From Salinicola tamaricis (GTDB taxonomy: Bacteria; Pseudomonadota; Gammaproteobacteria; Pseudomonadales; Halomonadaceae): a DNA stretch of 64,000 nt. Shown here piece after piece: positions 55,821 to 64,000 of the stretch; position 1 is the stretch's first letter; every line of letters begins with the position of its first letter. A program made the translations under genes and the position numbers. Location of the stretch: NCBI RefSeq assembly GCF_003006155.1, contig NZ_CP023559.1:1-64000 (forward strand). The letters run 5' to 3'. The notes beneath the pieces were generated by a model that was not told where the DNA came from, ran no database searches, and worked only from the letters and a program-made list of their open reading frames with translations.

Positions 55821-56070
55821 GCGCCTCTTCCCTCCTCTTCTGACGCCCGCTTCCCACCCGCTCTGGTAACGCTCAGCACTCGGCATGCCGGCGCACCCTC
55901 TCCCGAGAGATCGGCGGGCGGCACGGCGGCTTGAACGCCATCACGCCGCGCCCACTGACCTTGGCTACACTGAGGTCGATCCGCCGACATCCCGGCGAGC
56001 GGAGCCATTCGCGGTCCTGGCCGCCCTCTCTACGGCCCGGCTCTCAACTGATTCGAGGAGGCTTTTCGCG

Positions 56071-56362
56071 ATGCCACTGGCCAGACAGGAAGCCGTACAG
56101 CTACTGGAATCAGGATTGAAACCGTATCGCGTGCGCGCCTCTTTTCAAGGAGGCGTCACCCCACTTCAGTGTCAGAGTGAGTCATGATCGCGGCGCCTTC
56201 GTGCGCACCATTCCCATCGGTATCTGCAGCAATCGTCGCGCGCTGATTCGCCGCATCGACCTGCTGCGCTCCGAAGCAGAGAATCGTTTCGGTGTTCCCT
56301 GTGAGAGATGGCAACTAGGTGATGAAGTCAAGGCAGAAAAGCGCATTCATCTATCGCGGTGA
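56071..56362 (+). CDS. Small protein of unknown function (frameshifted)
   Basis: An unrecognised product of about 97 residues with a good Shine-Dalgarno (GAGGAGG) before ATG. It begins MPLARQEAVQLLESGLKPYR. A slip near 56160 breaks the frame; one extra base restores the chain FSVRVSHDRGAFVRTIPIG, followed by RRALIRRIDLLRSEAENRFG. Codon use is like that of the surrounding genes. There is no signal peptide, membrane segment or known motif. It lies between comF and an AT-rich gap. Confidence 0.45.
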
Positions 56363-57070
56363 CCTCACTGGCAACAAGGAGTGCTCGAACGGTTTCGCCT
56401 TCATCCTGGCCTCAGCCAGGGTGAAAACCTCCACGCCCCAGCAGCCGATCAGGCGCCTATCGACCGGCCGCATCGTCTTTCCCCGCCCATTGTGCCTTCA
56501 TACGTCCTCGCTCTCTCCCGCCGCCGCCCCTCTTAATTGATGTCTGGCCGACATCAGCCCTTTTCGAGACATGAACTTACCTGATGCCTTGAAGCACTCT
56601 TCAACCTGACTGAAGAGCAAAGCGTACGTTTTCGCAAACGATATTATCGCCATGATACAAAGCTCACACGCCAAAACATAAAGAAAGTCTAATATTAAAA
56701 ATATGAAAATACCGCACCCCCAACCCAAGCCCTATGTGCTCTCACAAAAATATTTACACCAACACAACAAAAAACCCAAACACGCTTTCACAAAGGCTTT
56801 TTCGATAGACATGCCATTAAAAATCTGATGGCAACGACGGGAAATGTCGACATGACCACCAGCTCATTCAGCGTAATAAACTACAAAACATTAGTATTAT
56901 CTTGTGAAAATATCAGCTTTGATAAGCAAAGAAAAATTCATCGATAATCATCACGCCGCAAAGGAAGGTCACGCCGATTGCATGCCCATCAGAGAGCGAC
57001 AACGGCGGGATCGCTGCGGCTCATCGATGCCATATCACCGTCCATCATTCCTGGGGGCTATACGAACAAC
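56363..57070. other. AT-rich region without a convincing gene
   Basis: Composition falls sharply from about 56540 to 56970, unlike the GC-rich surroundings. Small hairpins occur: TGATGTC/GACATCA (56538-56556) followed by GCCCTTTT, and CTCTTCA/TGAAGAG near 56600. A short minus-strand frame at 56498-56728 with a hydrophobic start is open but has no support. The region looks like foreign or decayed DNA before the HEPN-like gene. Confidence 0.5.
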
Positions 57071-57733
57071 ATGTCACTCTACGAGCGTTTTCAGAGCCGA
57101 ATGTCGGCCGTCGACAAGCTTGTGAACATGTACAGAGAGCTGTGCAGCGCGCGCGGCATTCTGCCTCGCGGACGGCTGGACGAGGCGCACAGCGACCTGC
57201 TCTGGCTGCCGCGCTCGGCGGTTGCCTTCTCGCTGGCGGCCATGGACGCCTACGTCGACGAAGTCGTCACCGACAAGCTGGGGGATTATCGCGCCTGCAT
57301 TTCGCTCTACGTACCGATGAAGAACGTGCTCGAGCAGTCGGACGGAACGCCATGCTCGAGCCTGTGCATGCACCGCAGCCCAACCAACAAAGAGCGTCAT
57401 GGCGCGCGAATCTGGGTCGACCCATCCCAGCCCAGCGGTCGCACGTCGCTCTCGTTCAAGTCACCGGAAGAGTTGATCGCCGCTTATCGTCTGCTGGGGC
57501 ATGCCGATATCATCGAGTCGATTGCCGCTATCTGGCCGGGGCCCGCCTGCACCCCGACCGATATCAAGCAGAAATTGAACGTGCTGATCCAGAGACGCAA
57601 CCAGATCACCTACGAGGGCGACTGCGATCCTGACGGGCATATACGCCAGATCCATCCGCACTACGCGACCCGCTGCAAGTCGTTCATCGAGAAAGTGGTG
57701 ATACGCCTGCATCGCGTCGCCTACGAGCCTTAG
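57071..57733 (+). CDS. HEPN-like (RiboL-PSP-HEPN type) protein with altered RNase motif
   Basis: A protein of 220 residues. The opening DKLVNMYRELCSARGILPRG, then RSAVAFSLAAMDAYVDEVV, suits the all-helical HEPN fold. The C-terminal IKQKLNVLIQRRNQITYEGD matches the place of the HEPN RNase motif, usually RRNQIAHEGD in this subfamily. Here the His is Tyr (TAC), so ribonuclease activity may be lost. It is a lone gene: no antitoxin, nucleotidyltransferase or restriction gene is adjacent. It sits after AT-rich DNA and 200 bases from a tRNA gene, which suggests acquisition. The start is uncertain; an upstream start at 56978 is also open. Confidence 0.6.
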   Translation: MSLYERFQSRMSAVDKLVNMYRELCSARGILPRGRLDEAHSDLLWLPRSAVAFSLAAMDAYVDEVVTDKLGDYRACISLYVPMKNVLEQSDGTPCSSLCMHRSPTNKERHGARIWVDPSQPSGRTSLSFKSPEELIAAYRLLGHADIIESIAAIWPGPACTPTDIKQKLNVLIQRRNQITYEGDCDPDGHIRQIHPHYATRCKSFIEKVVIRLHRVAYEP

Positions 57734-57929
57734 CTGAAGGCGCCTAGGAGGAGGTTCGGGTCGCGCACTGGCCGCTTCCCGGGCCATGAGGGACGACCGA
57801 GCGATGCAGGGTCCGCGAAACGATCAACAGAACGGGGAGTGCGCGCCAAACTGGGCCACGCCGGACAATCAAAGGGAAGGGGAGAGCTGGGGAGGTTCAT
57901 CAAAAGCCTTAAGGCTTCTTGAATCAAGC

Positions 57930-58014
57930 TGGTGCGGATGGGGAGACTCGAACTCCCACGCCTTGCGGCACTAGAACCTAAATCTAGCGTGTCTACCAAT
58001 TCCACCACATCCGC
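57930..58014 (-). tRNA. tRNA-Leu (anticodon TAG), CCA encoded
   Basis: On the minus strand it reads GCGGATGTGGTGGAATTGGT from 58014. There is an acceptor stem GCGGATG/CATCCGC, an anticodon stem CTAGA/TCTAG with loop TTTAGGT, and a variable arm of the long type. The T-arm GGGAGTTCGAGTCTCCC follows, with CCA at the 3' end. The length of 85 bases with a long variable arm, plus the TAG anticodon, identifies leucine. Confidence 0.95.
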
Positions 58015-58369
58015 TGGATGAAGAGCGCGCTCATTTTACGGACGAGCGCCTCAAAGTCAATTCAATGCCTGGCACCCTGCCCGCTCGCAGCATGAGCGCC
58101 CAACTGTCGGCGCAGCTCGGACAGACACAAAAATAGAGGGTCCGCGTACGAACCCCCTAGTCGTGACGGCTTCCTGCCGTAGGCCATGGCTTCCTGCCAA
58201 ACCTCCCTGTGCCGGCCGCCTCCTGCGACCTCGCTTCCTGACGTCTCCCTGACGACACGCACACTGTGGACCCCTTGGAGATCAGATAATTTGATACAGG
58301 TGAAGAATCGGCAAGGTAATTGTATCTTTATGTATCTTGGCGCTCATGGCAGACAGCCGTCACGCCACA
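58015..58369. other. Non-coding stretch upstream of tRNA-Leu
   Basis: No supported gene. It should hold the tRNA-Leu promoter on the minus strand. The motif CTTCCTG recurs several times between 58170 and 58235, without a clear repeat structure. Nothing else stands out. Confidence 0.4.
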
Positions 58370-58396
58370 AAAAAGCGCCCCCGCGGGGCGCTTTTT
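58370..58396. terminator. Bidirectional terminator downstream of the small secreted protein gene
   Basis: AAAAAGCGCCCC (58370-58381) pairs perfectly with GGGGCGCTTTTT (58385-58396) around a three-base loop. On the minus strand it lies 20 bases after the 58416-58760 gene and ends it. Confidence 0.9.
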
Positions 58397-58415
58397 GAGA
58401 GAGGTCATTCGCCTG

Positions 58416-58760
58416 TCACTGGGACTTCTGGGCGGCCGCCGCGGCGTCGCTCTGACCTTGGGCATTGATCGAGTCAAGATCCTCGGCATCCTTGATATCG
58501 GTCTTGCCATCGGTCTCTTCCTGCATGGCGTCGATGGAATCATCGGTCGCCGCGCTGTGACCGCTTTCATCCATGCCCTGATGCTTGCTCTCGCCACTCA
58601 TCATGTCCTGCTGCGACTCGGTCACGCCGTCACCCTTCTTGAGCGGCTCCTGATTGGCCTGCTCAGCATCTTTCAGCGCGGCGCTGTCGGCGTAGACCAT
58701 ACCCGCGCCGCCGAGCAGCATGAGAGCGGTAGCGGTGACGACTGCAATACCTTTTTTCAT
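58416..58760 (-). CDS. Small secreted acidic protein
   Basis: 114 residues, unrecognised. The start MKKGIAVVTATALMLLGGAG with MVYADS is a clear Sec signal peptide, preceded by AAGGGA. The mature part is rich in Asp, Glu, Gln, Ser and Ala (KDAEQANQEPLKKGDG, ESQQDMMSGESKHQGMDES), strongly acidic and low in complexity, ending AAAAAQKSQ. Such acidic exported proteins suit halophiles, but a role cannot be given. A terminator follows. Confidence 0.75.
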   Translation of the reverse strand: MKKGIAVVTATALMLLGGAGMVYADSAALKDAEQANQEPLKKGDGVTESQQDMMSGESKHQGMDESGHSAATDDSIDAMQEETDGKTDIKDAEDLDSINAQGQSDAAAAAQKSQ

Positions 58761-59720
58761 GGCAAGTCCCTTGTCTCTTTGATTGACAGATACGCCGCGC
58801 ACTCGGCGGATGGCGTTTCATCAGCATAGCGCAAATCGCGCTTTTTGCTTGCCTCGGGGCTCGGGATGTCGCCCCTTCGACATCCATGGCCGGTATCATC
58901 ATCGACACGTCAACGCATCGACAGCCGCAAAAGGGATAAAGAGGTGCCGGACACACGAAAGGCGAGCCCGGGGGCCCGCCTTTGTCAGATCCGCCTGCGC
59001 CGGGGACTTCCTGTCCTGGAGAGAGTCATCCTGACCCCTGCCGGCGTGCGGTGCTGTGCAATCAAGCTACGAGGTCACTTTCCTGGTGACTTGTAGCCAT
59101 ACGATCTTCCGTGATCGCAGTCGAGATTCATCTGATGTCCCTAGACTTCATCCTTGAAGCCGATGAATCGACCAACGCGTGCAAAGTTATACAAAACCTT
59201 TCTCTAGGTCAAGCACGTGCCAGGCATGGATGATGCCCGATGCCGCTGGCAGGTGGGCTATAAAATGGGGAAAGGGAGACGATGGAAGGACATCGACTCC
59301 CCGAAAGCAGGATGCGCTCCAGCCCGTCTGCCGGGGCTGCGAGAGCAACGCCGATAGCGCCCAGAACGCGACTCGCTCTCGACTCTCAACGGTACCTGAG
59401 CCTATCGGCCCGTTCCCTGGCCATGCCGCTAACCAGCGCTTCGCGCAAGTCCCTTGGTCACGTCCCTGCGACAGCCTTCACGAAGAGAATCGAGCCGATG
59501 TTAGATCAATACATTACAAACAACAAAGGCTCGTACAAAATATTCCGCCATCTGCCCCGTACTGGCGGGCTCGCCACCGACGACGATCCCATAGCCCCAA
59601 ACAAAATGGCATATAAAATTTTTCTCTTATTCCGACAAAAAATTTTGCGCTATCCTACATCCATTCACGACCGCGCGGTCCGTCCCCCGCGCTGACCCTA
59701 TCGACGAGGAGATCACCCGC
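58761..59720. other. Gene-poor region with two hairpins
   Basis: No frame here looks like a real protein. AAAGGCG (58958-58964) pairs with CGCCTTT (58977-58983), a possible terminator with no gene in front of it. GCTAC...GTCAC (59066-59078) pairs with GTGAC...GTAGC (59086-59097) with one bulge and a seven-base loop. The last 100 bases before the transporter gene are AT-rich, with TATCCT near 59652 as a possible -10 element. An undetected small RNA is possible. Confidence 0.4.
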
Positions 59721-60503
59721 ATGGCTCGATACGCACATTCTCTGGCTGGCCGCATGCTCCGCAGCGGCGCCCTGGCCCTGGGTCTTGGACTGGCCGCGAT
59801 GAGCGGCATGGCGCATGCCGACACCCTGCGCGTCGGCATGTCCGGCGGCTACTATCCGTTCACCTTCGTCGACCATGACGTGCTCAAGGGCTTCGAGGTC
59901 GACCTGATGAATGCTATCGGCGAAGAGACCGGCGACGACATCGATTTCGTCACTGCCAGCTTCTCCGGGCTCGCCGGGATGCTCGACTCCGGGCGCATCG
60001 ACACCATCGCCAACCAGATCACCATCACTCCCGAGCGTGAGAAGAAGTACCTATTCAGCACCCCCTACGTCTACGACGGCGCCCAGGTCGTGGTGCGCAA
60101 GGGCAACGACGCCATCCACGGTGTCGAAGATCTGAAGGGCAAGACCGTCGCGGTCAACCTCGGCTCCAACTACGAGGCACTGCTCGAGGAGTTGCCCTAC
60201 GCCGACCAGATCAATATCAAGACCTACGACTCCAACATCGAGCAGGACGTCGCCCTCGGCCGTGCTGACGCCTTCGTCATGGACCGTGTCAGCGCGACCC
60301 AGGTGATCAAGGACAAGCCCCTGCCGCTCGAGCTCGCCGGTCAGCCCTTCTCGCAGATCCAGAACGCTTACCCGTTCCGCGACGATGAGGCCGGCGCCGC
60401 CCTGCGCGATCGCGTCAACGCCGCACTGACCAAGCTGCGCGACAGCGGCAAGCTGAAAGCGATCTCCGAGAAGTGGTTCGGTACCGATATCACCCAACCC
60501 TGA
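59721..60503 (+). CDS. Amino-acid ABC transporter substrate-binding protein (cystine type)
   Basis: Periplasmic receptor, 260 residues, with a signal peptide ending in GMAHA. The mature start DTLRVGMSGGYYPFTFVDHD, then GFEVDLMNAIGEETGDDIDF, LDSGRIDTIANQITITPERE and LKGKTVAVNLGSNYEALLEE, is the family 3 solute-binding fold seen in polar amino-acid and cystine receptors. It is intact and comes first in a receptor-permease-ATPase operon, separated from the permease by about 140 bases. Cystine is a guess by similarity of layout. Confidence 0.88.
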   Translation: MARYAHSLAGRMLRSGALALGLGLAAMSGMAHADTLRVGMSGGYYPFTFVDHDVLKGFEVDLMNAIGEETGDDIDFVTASFSGLAGMLDSGRIDTIANQITITPEREKKYLFSTPYVYDGAQVVVRKGNDAIHGVEDLKGKTVAVNLGSNYEALLEELPYADQINIKTYDSNIEQDVALGRADAFVMDRVSATQVIKDKPLPLELAGQPFSQIQNAYPFRDDEAGAALRDRVNAALTKLRDSGKLKAISEKWFGTDITQP

Positions 60504-60644
60504 TATTCTGATCCCACGCCGCCCTCGAGTCGTACCCTGTGTCTTACACGCAGGGCTGCGCTGGGGCGACACGGCCCATGATGCTCGCCGGCTTCATGGG
60601 CCTTTCTGTTATCCACGGCCGCGCTGCGCGGCGTAGTGATCTCC

Positions 60645-61319
60645 ATGCACGCACTCAATGTCGACTACATGCTGGGCCTGGTGCCCATCCTTCTGAGCTA
60701 TCTACCGTTGACCCTGGGCATGGCCGCCGCGGGCATGCTGTGCGCCCTGGTCCTGGCCTCACTGCTGGCGGTCATCCGGGTGACCGAGCTGCCCGGGCTC
60801 AACGCCTTCGCCATGCTGTTCATCTCGTTCTTCCGCGGCACGCCGCTGCTGGTGCAGTTGTTTCTGTTCTATTACGGTCTGCCCCAGGTGCTCACCTTCC
60901 TGGTCTCGATCAACGGCATCACCGCCACCATTCTCGGCCTGACCCTGCACTTCTCGGCCTACATGGCGGAGTCGATCCGCGCCGCCATCGTCGGGATCGA
61001 CCGTAGCCAGACCGAGGCCGCGCTCTCGGTAGGCATGACCCAGGGCCAGTTGATGCGGCGTATCGTGCTGCCCCAGGCGACCCGCGTCGCCACGCCGACG
61101 CTGATGAACTACTTCATCGACATGATCAAGTCGACCTCGCTCGCCTTCACGCTGGGCGTCACCGAGCTGATGGGGGCGACCCAGAAGGAAGCCGCCAGCA
61201 GCTTCCTCTACTTCGAAGCCTTTCTGGTCGTCGCCGTGATCTACTGGGTCGTGGTGGAAGCCCTGTCGTGGGTACAGAAATGGCTGGAACAACGACTCAA
61301 TCGGGCCTATCAGCGATGA
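60645..61319 (+). CDS. Amino-acid ABC transporter permease
   Basis: HisM/TcyL-type permease of about 224 residues. LSYLPLTLGMAAAGMLCALV, FISFFRGTPLLVQLFLFYYG and HFSAYMAESIRAAIVGIDRS are visible, followed by the EAA loop (EAALSVGMTQGQLMRRIVLP). Five membrane helices are expected. A GTG nine bases upstream is an alternative start. Its stop overlaps the ATG of the ATPase gene. Confidence 0.9.
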   Translation: MHALNVDYMLGLVPILLSYLPLTLGMAAAGMLCALVLASLLAVIRVTELPGLNAFAMLFISFFRGTPLLVQLFLFYYGLPQVLTFLVSINGITATILGLTLHFSAYMAESIRAAIVGIDRSQTEAALSVGMTQGQLMRRIVLPQATRVATPTLMNYFIDMIKSTSLAFTLGVTELMGATQKEAASSFLYFEAFLVVAVIYWVVVEALSWVQKWLEQRLNRAYQR

Positions 61320-62061
61320 TCGAACTCAAGGGTTTGCGTAAGCAGTTCGGCGACCAGGTGGTCTTCGACGCCATCGACTTGAAACTCGAGCGCGGCGAGA
61401 TCATCGTCGTGGTCGGCCCCTCCGGGACCGGTAAGTCGACCCTGCTGCGCTGCATCAACTTCCTCGAGCGCCCCGATGCCGGCCAGCTCACCGTGGGCGA
61501 TCTGCAGGTCGATACCACCCGCGCTACTCAGGCGCAGATTCTCGCCCTGCGCCGGCGCACCGCCTTCGTGTTCCAGAACTATGCGCTGTTCGCCAACAAG
61601 ACCGCACTGGAGACATCGCCGAAGGCATGATCGTGGTCGACCGCCTCTCCAAGCGCGAGGCACATGCCCGGGCGCGCAAGATCCTCGAGCGCATTGGCCT
61701 GGCCGACAAGGCCGATGCCTATCCGGCCTCGCTCTCCGGGGGGCAGCAGCAGCGCGTCGGCATCGGCCGGGCGATGGCGGCCAACGCCGAGGTGATCCTG
61801 TTCGATGAGCCGACCTCGGCCCTCGACCCGCAGTGGGTCGAGGAAGTCCTGGGGCTGATGAAGCAGCTCGCGGCGGAGCACCAGACCATGATTGTGGTGA
61901 CCCACGAGATGCAGTTCGCCCGCGAGGTCGCCGACCGCGTGGTGTTTATGGACGAGGGCCGAATCATCGAACAGGCGCCGCCGGCGACACTCTTCAGCCA
62001 GCCACGCGATGAACGCACTCAGCGCTTCCTGAAAAAGATTCTCGCCGCCAATCCGGCCTGA
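61316..62061 (+). CDS. Amino-acid ABC transporter ATP-binding protein (one frameshift)
   Basis: ATPase of the transporter. MIELKGLRKQFGDQVVFDAI is followed by Walker A GPSGTGKST, the Q-loop in FVFQNYALFANKTALE, the signature LSGGQQQR, Walker B VILFDEPTSALDP and the H-loop VTHEM. The total is about 249 residues. A slip near 61610 breaks the frame just after the Q-loop and before the continuation EGMIVVDRLSKREAHARARK. It is the last gene of the operon; the neighbouring symporter gene converges on it. Confidence 0.93.
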
Positions 62062-62076
62062 ACCCATCCGCGCCAG

Positions 62077-63564
62077 TCAGGCGCGGGAGCGACCCGGGGC
62101 GCTGATGGCGAAGAAGCGCTCGACCACGTCATCGCGCACCGGCCGGGTGAGCAGCGACACGCCCACGAACAGCGGCAGATTGACCAGCAGTCCCCAGAAG
62201 CCGGCATGCACGCCGAGCGGATTGCGCCAGATCAGGGTGAAGGCGAGAGTCACGCAGAAACCGGCGATGATGCCGGCAATCACCCCGGCGGTGGAGGCGC
62301 GGGTCCACACGAACATGCCGATGAAGGCCGGCAGCACCTGGGTGGCGAAGCCGAGCCCCACCAGCAGGATCATCACCAGGTTGCTCGGCTCGCTGATCGC
62401 CACCGGGGCGACGATCAGCGCCATGATCGGGACCAGCAGCCGCCGTGCCAGTCGCGCCGTGGCGCTGTCGCTGAGCCGCCACAGCGGCTGGGCGATGTCG
62501 CGCGCATAGGCCATGGCCACCGAGTGTAGAAACGGCTCGCACGAGGACATCGCCGCGGCCAGGGTGCCCGCCCCCAGCAGCCCCACCAGCCAGACCGGCA
62601 GATGGCCGAGGGCGTAGCTCAAGGCCACGGTATCGGCACGTTCGAGCTGCGGCAGTGCGAGAATGCCGATGAAGCCTACCACCACCATCGGCAGCACCAC
62701 GATGTAGTAGGTCGGCAGCCAGGTCGCGCTGCGCCGGATGGTGTCGGCCGAGCGGGCGCTCATCCACTGACTCCATACCGGCGGCATGAACGACAGCATC
62801 GAGACGATGATCGAGGTGGTCCAGAAGGCGAAGCTCATGTCACCGCCCGCCCCCGGCAAGGTCAGGAAGTCGGGACGCTCCGCCTGTAGACGCGCGAAGA
62901 TGGCGCCGAAGCCCAGCTCGCCGCTGGCGGTATGGGCCGACCACAGCCCCACGCTCCACGCCACCACCAGCATCAGCACACCCTGGAAGGCGTTGGTCAG
63001 GCCGATGGCGTGCTGTCCACTGACGTAGAGATAGAGCGCCATCGCCGCCAGGATCAGAATCACCCCTGCCCAGACCGGGATACGCCCGCCGCTCATCACC
63101 GCCAGGATGTAGGCCGAGCCCATGGTCTGCAGCACCGCATAGGCCAGCGAGCCGATCGACATCACCAGCGCCGCCAGGCCACCCAGCAGCGGACTCTGGT
63201 AACGGTCGGCGATGGCCGCGCCCTGGGTGACGTGGCCGAAGCGCCGGCCGAACTCCCACACCCGCGGACCGCAGTACCAGGCCACCAGCGCCAGATAGGA
63301 GAGATAGATCACCACGTAGAAGACCGCGACGCCCTTGCTGTAGGCCCAACCGGGGGCGCCCATGAAGGTGTAGGCGCTGATGCTGCCGGCGGCGATCAGC
63401 AGATAAAGGGTCACGCCGCCCATGCTGCGTCCGGCGACGCCCCACTCCTCCAGGCTGTCCATGACGCGACCGCGGCGCGCGCCCAGGCCGATCACCAGGG
63501 CCACCGCGACATAGCTCAGGGTGATCCACAGCGGGGCCAGGCTGCTGGTCGACAGGCTAGTCAT
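62077..63564 (-). CDS. Sodium:solute symporter family protein
   Basis: Sodium-coupled permease of the SSS family, 495 residues with about 13 helices. It contains EEWGVAGRSMGGVTLYLLIA, AYTFMGAPGWAYSKGVAVFY, FGHVTQGAAIADRYQSPLLG, ISEPSNLVMILLVGLGFATQ and VLPAFIGMFVWTRASTAGVI. The substrate is not evident. It is intact. The small DUF3311-like gene immediately upstream overlaps it, a pairing often seen with acetate, pantothenate and similar carriers. Confidence 0.88.
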   Translation of the reverse strand: MTSLSTSSLAPLWITLSYVAVALVIGLGARRGRVMDSLEEWGVAGRSMGGVTLYLLIAAGSISAYTFMGAPGWAYSKGVAVFYVVIYLSYLALVAWYCGPRVWEFGRRFGHVTQGAAIADRYQSPLLGGLAALVMSIGSLAYAVLQTMGSAYILAVMSGGRIPVWAGVILILAAMALYLYVSGQHAIGLTNAFQGVLMLVVAWSVGLWSAHTASGELGFGAIFARLQAERPDFLTLPGAGGDMSFAFWTTSIIVSMLSFMPPVWSQWMSARSADTIRRSATWLPTYYIVVLPMVVVGFIGILALPQLERADTVALSYALGHLPVWLVGLLGAGTLAAAMSSCEPFLHSVAMAYARDIAQPLWRLSDSATARLARRLLVPIMALIVAPVAISEPSNLVMILLVGLGFATQVLPAFIGMFVWTRASTAGVIAGIIAGFCVTLAFTLIWRNPLGVHAGFWGLLVNLPLFVGVSLLTRPVRDDVVERFFAISAPGRSRA

Positions 63565-63790
63565 CCCCGCGCGCCCTCCGCGCCAGCCAGCGGTTGCCCA
63601 GCAGCATAGCGAGCCAGCAGCCGGCCACGATCGCATAGGCCCATAGCGCCAGCCACGGCAGACCGAACGCCAGCCGCGCCCGATTGACCCCGGCCACCAC
63701 TGGCCACAGTCCCATCATGATCAGGCCCAGGAACAGCAGCAACAGCCCCCAGCCCGCCACCGAGCGCGGGCGTACCACGAAATGCTTCAT
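63557..63790 (-). CDS. Small membrane protein, DUF3311-like, symporter partner
   Basis: 77 residues with two membrane helices (GWGLLLLFLGLIMMGLWPVV and WLALWAYAIVAGCWLAML) and the AFGLPWLALW segment that recalls DUF3311. It begins MKHFVVRPRSVAGW and overlaps the symporter start by eight bases. Small proteins of this kind accompany sodium:solute symporters; the role is unknown. Confidence 0.72.
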   Translation of the reverse strand: MKHFVVRPRSVAGWGLLLLFLGLIMMGLWPVVAGVNRARLAFGLPWLALWAYAIVAGCWLAMLLGNRWLARRARGDD

Positions 63791-63943
63791 CAACCTTCCT
63801 ACCGTTTTCGAACCTTCATAACGTGTCGACGAGATATTCGGCCCCACACGCGGCCAGCGACAGGATAGCGTACCGCATCGGGCATCGGCGCCGAACCCGG
63901 CGAGCTGCTAGGCTGCAGGGATCATTCGCGTTCAAGGATCTCC

Positions 63944-64000
63944 ATGCCGCAACGACGCTCTCGACTCCGTGACGGGCTGCGCTTCAGCGCGTCCGCCGGC
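63944..64000 (+). CDS. Start of a gene cut by the window edge
   Basis: ATG after CAAGGATCTCC opens the frame MPQRRSRLRDGLRFSASAG to the last base. Only 19 residues are visible. No identity can be given; it may continue to the right. Confidence 0.35.
   Translation, partial: MPQRRSRLRDGLRFSASAG

Noticed and set aside
56498-56728. 76-residue hydrophobic minus-strand frame
   Set aside because: No Shine-Dalgarno, no similarity I can recognise, and it lies in AT-rich DNA where short hydrophobic frames arise by chance.
57930-58014. Direct-repeat copy of the tRNA-Leu 3' end as an island attachment site
   Set aside because: I looked for a second copy of the tRNA 3' end in the flanking DNA and saw none, so integration at this tRNA is unproven.
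59282-59695. 137-residue open frame upstream of the amino-acid ABC transporter
   Set aside because: Composition is irregular, no ribosome site fits and it runs into the presumed promoter region of the next gene.

Overview
The window looks like chromosomal DNA of a GC-rich gammaproteobacterium, most plausibly a halophilic Halomonadaceae member. The reasons are a high GC content by eye, classic gammaproteobacterial gene strings (accB-accC-prmA-dusB-fis-purH; ppa beside a DUF2333 gene), and TRAP and sodium-symporter transport genes. The family assignment is an inference from gene content and style. No rRNA, CRISPR array or insertion sequence was seen.

About one single-base frameshift per 1-2 kb is visible in long genes, including essential or near-essential ones (purH, dusB, prmA, aroQ, tssC). 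Both missing and extra bases occur. I treat these as sequence errors rather than real pseudogenes, and give each such gene as one span with its breaks noted.

Region 1 (1-29590) is a complete type VI secretion system. On the minus strand, in transcription order, are tssJ-tssK-tssL-tssM-tagF and a second, shorter TssM-like protein ending in an OmpA domain. These are followed by a separate hcp-tssA unit with a beta-ketoacyl-synthase-like gene, then vgrG, a DUF4123 adaptor and a VasX-like effector that runs off the left edge. A PAAR gene lies on the plus strand at 5319. On the plus strand, a small lipoprotein gene and an unknown gene precede tssB-tssC-tssE-tssF-tssG-tssH. The palindrome TTGTAAGAGATCTCTTACAA lies upstream of the tssB unit, and a near copy lies upstream of hcp, which suggests a shared operator.

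Region 2 (29745-38053) is an XRE-cupin regulator followed by genes that match the itaconate degradation set of Pseudomonas aeruginosa: itaconyl-CoA hydratase, an acyl-CoA dehydrogenase, a CoA-transferase, a citramalyl-CoA lyase and a DctPQM TRAP transporter. Together they would import a C4/C5 dicarboxylate and convert it to acetyl-CoA and pyruvate.

Region 3 (38364-55820) is mostly housekeeping: a PP2C-kinase fusion in which both catalytic centres look dead, ppa, a DUF2333 protein, dsbD, aroQ, accB-accC, prmA, dusB-fis, purH, a succinate-semialdehyde dehydrogenase, a small membrane protein, folE, srkA and comF.

Region 4 (55821-58415) is a short AT-rich, poorly coding accessory stretch. It holds a small orphan gene and a HEPN-like protein, and ends near a tRNA-Leu(TAG). 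Region 5 (58416-64000) carries a small secreted acidic protein, a long gene-poor gap with hairpins, a cystine-type amino-acid ABC transporter, a sodium:solute symporter with its small DUF3311-like partner, and the start of one more gene.
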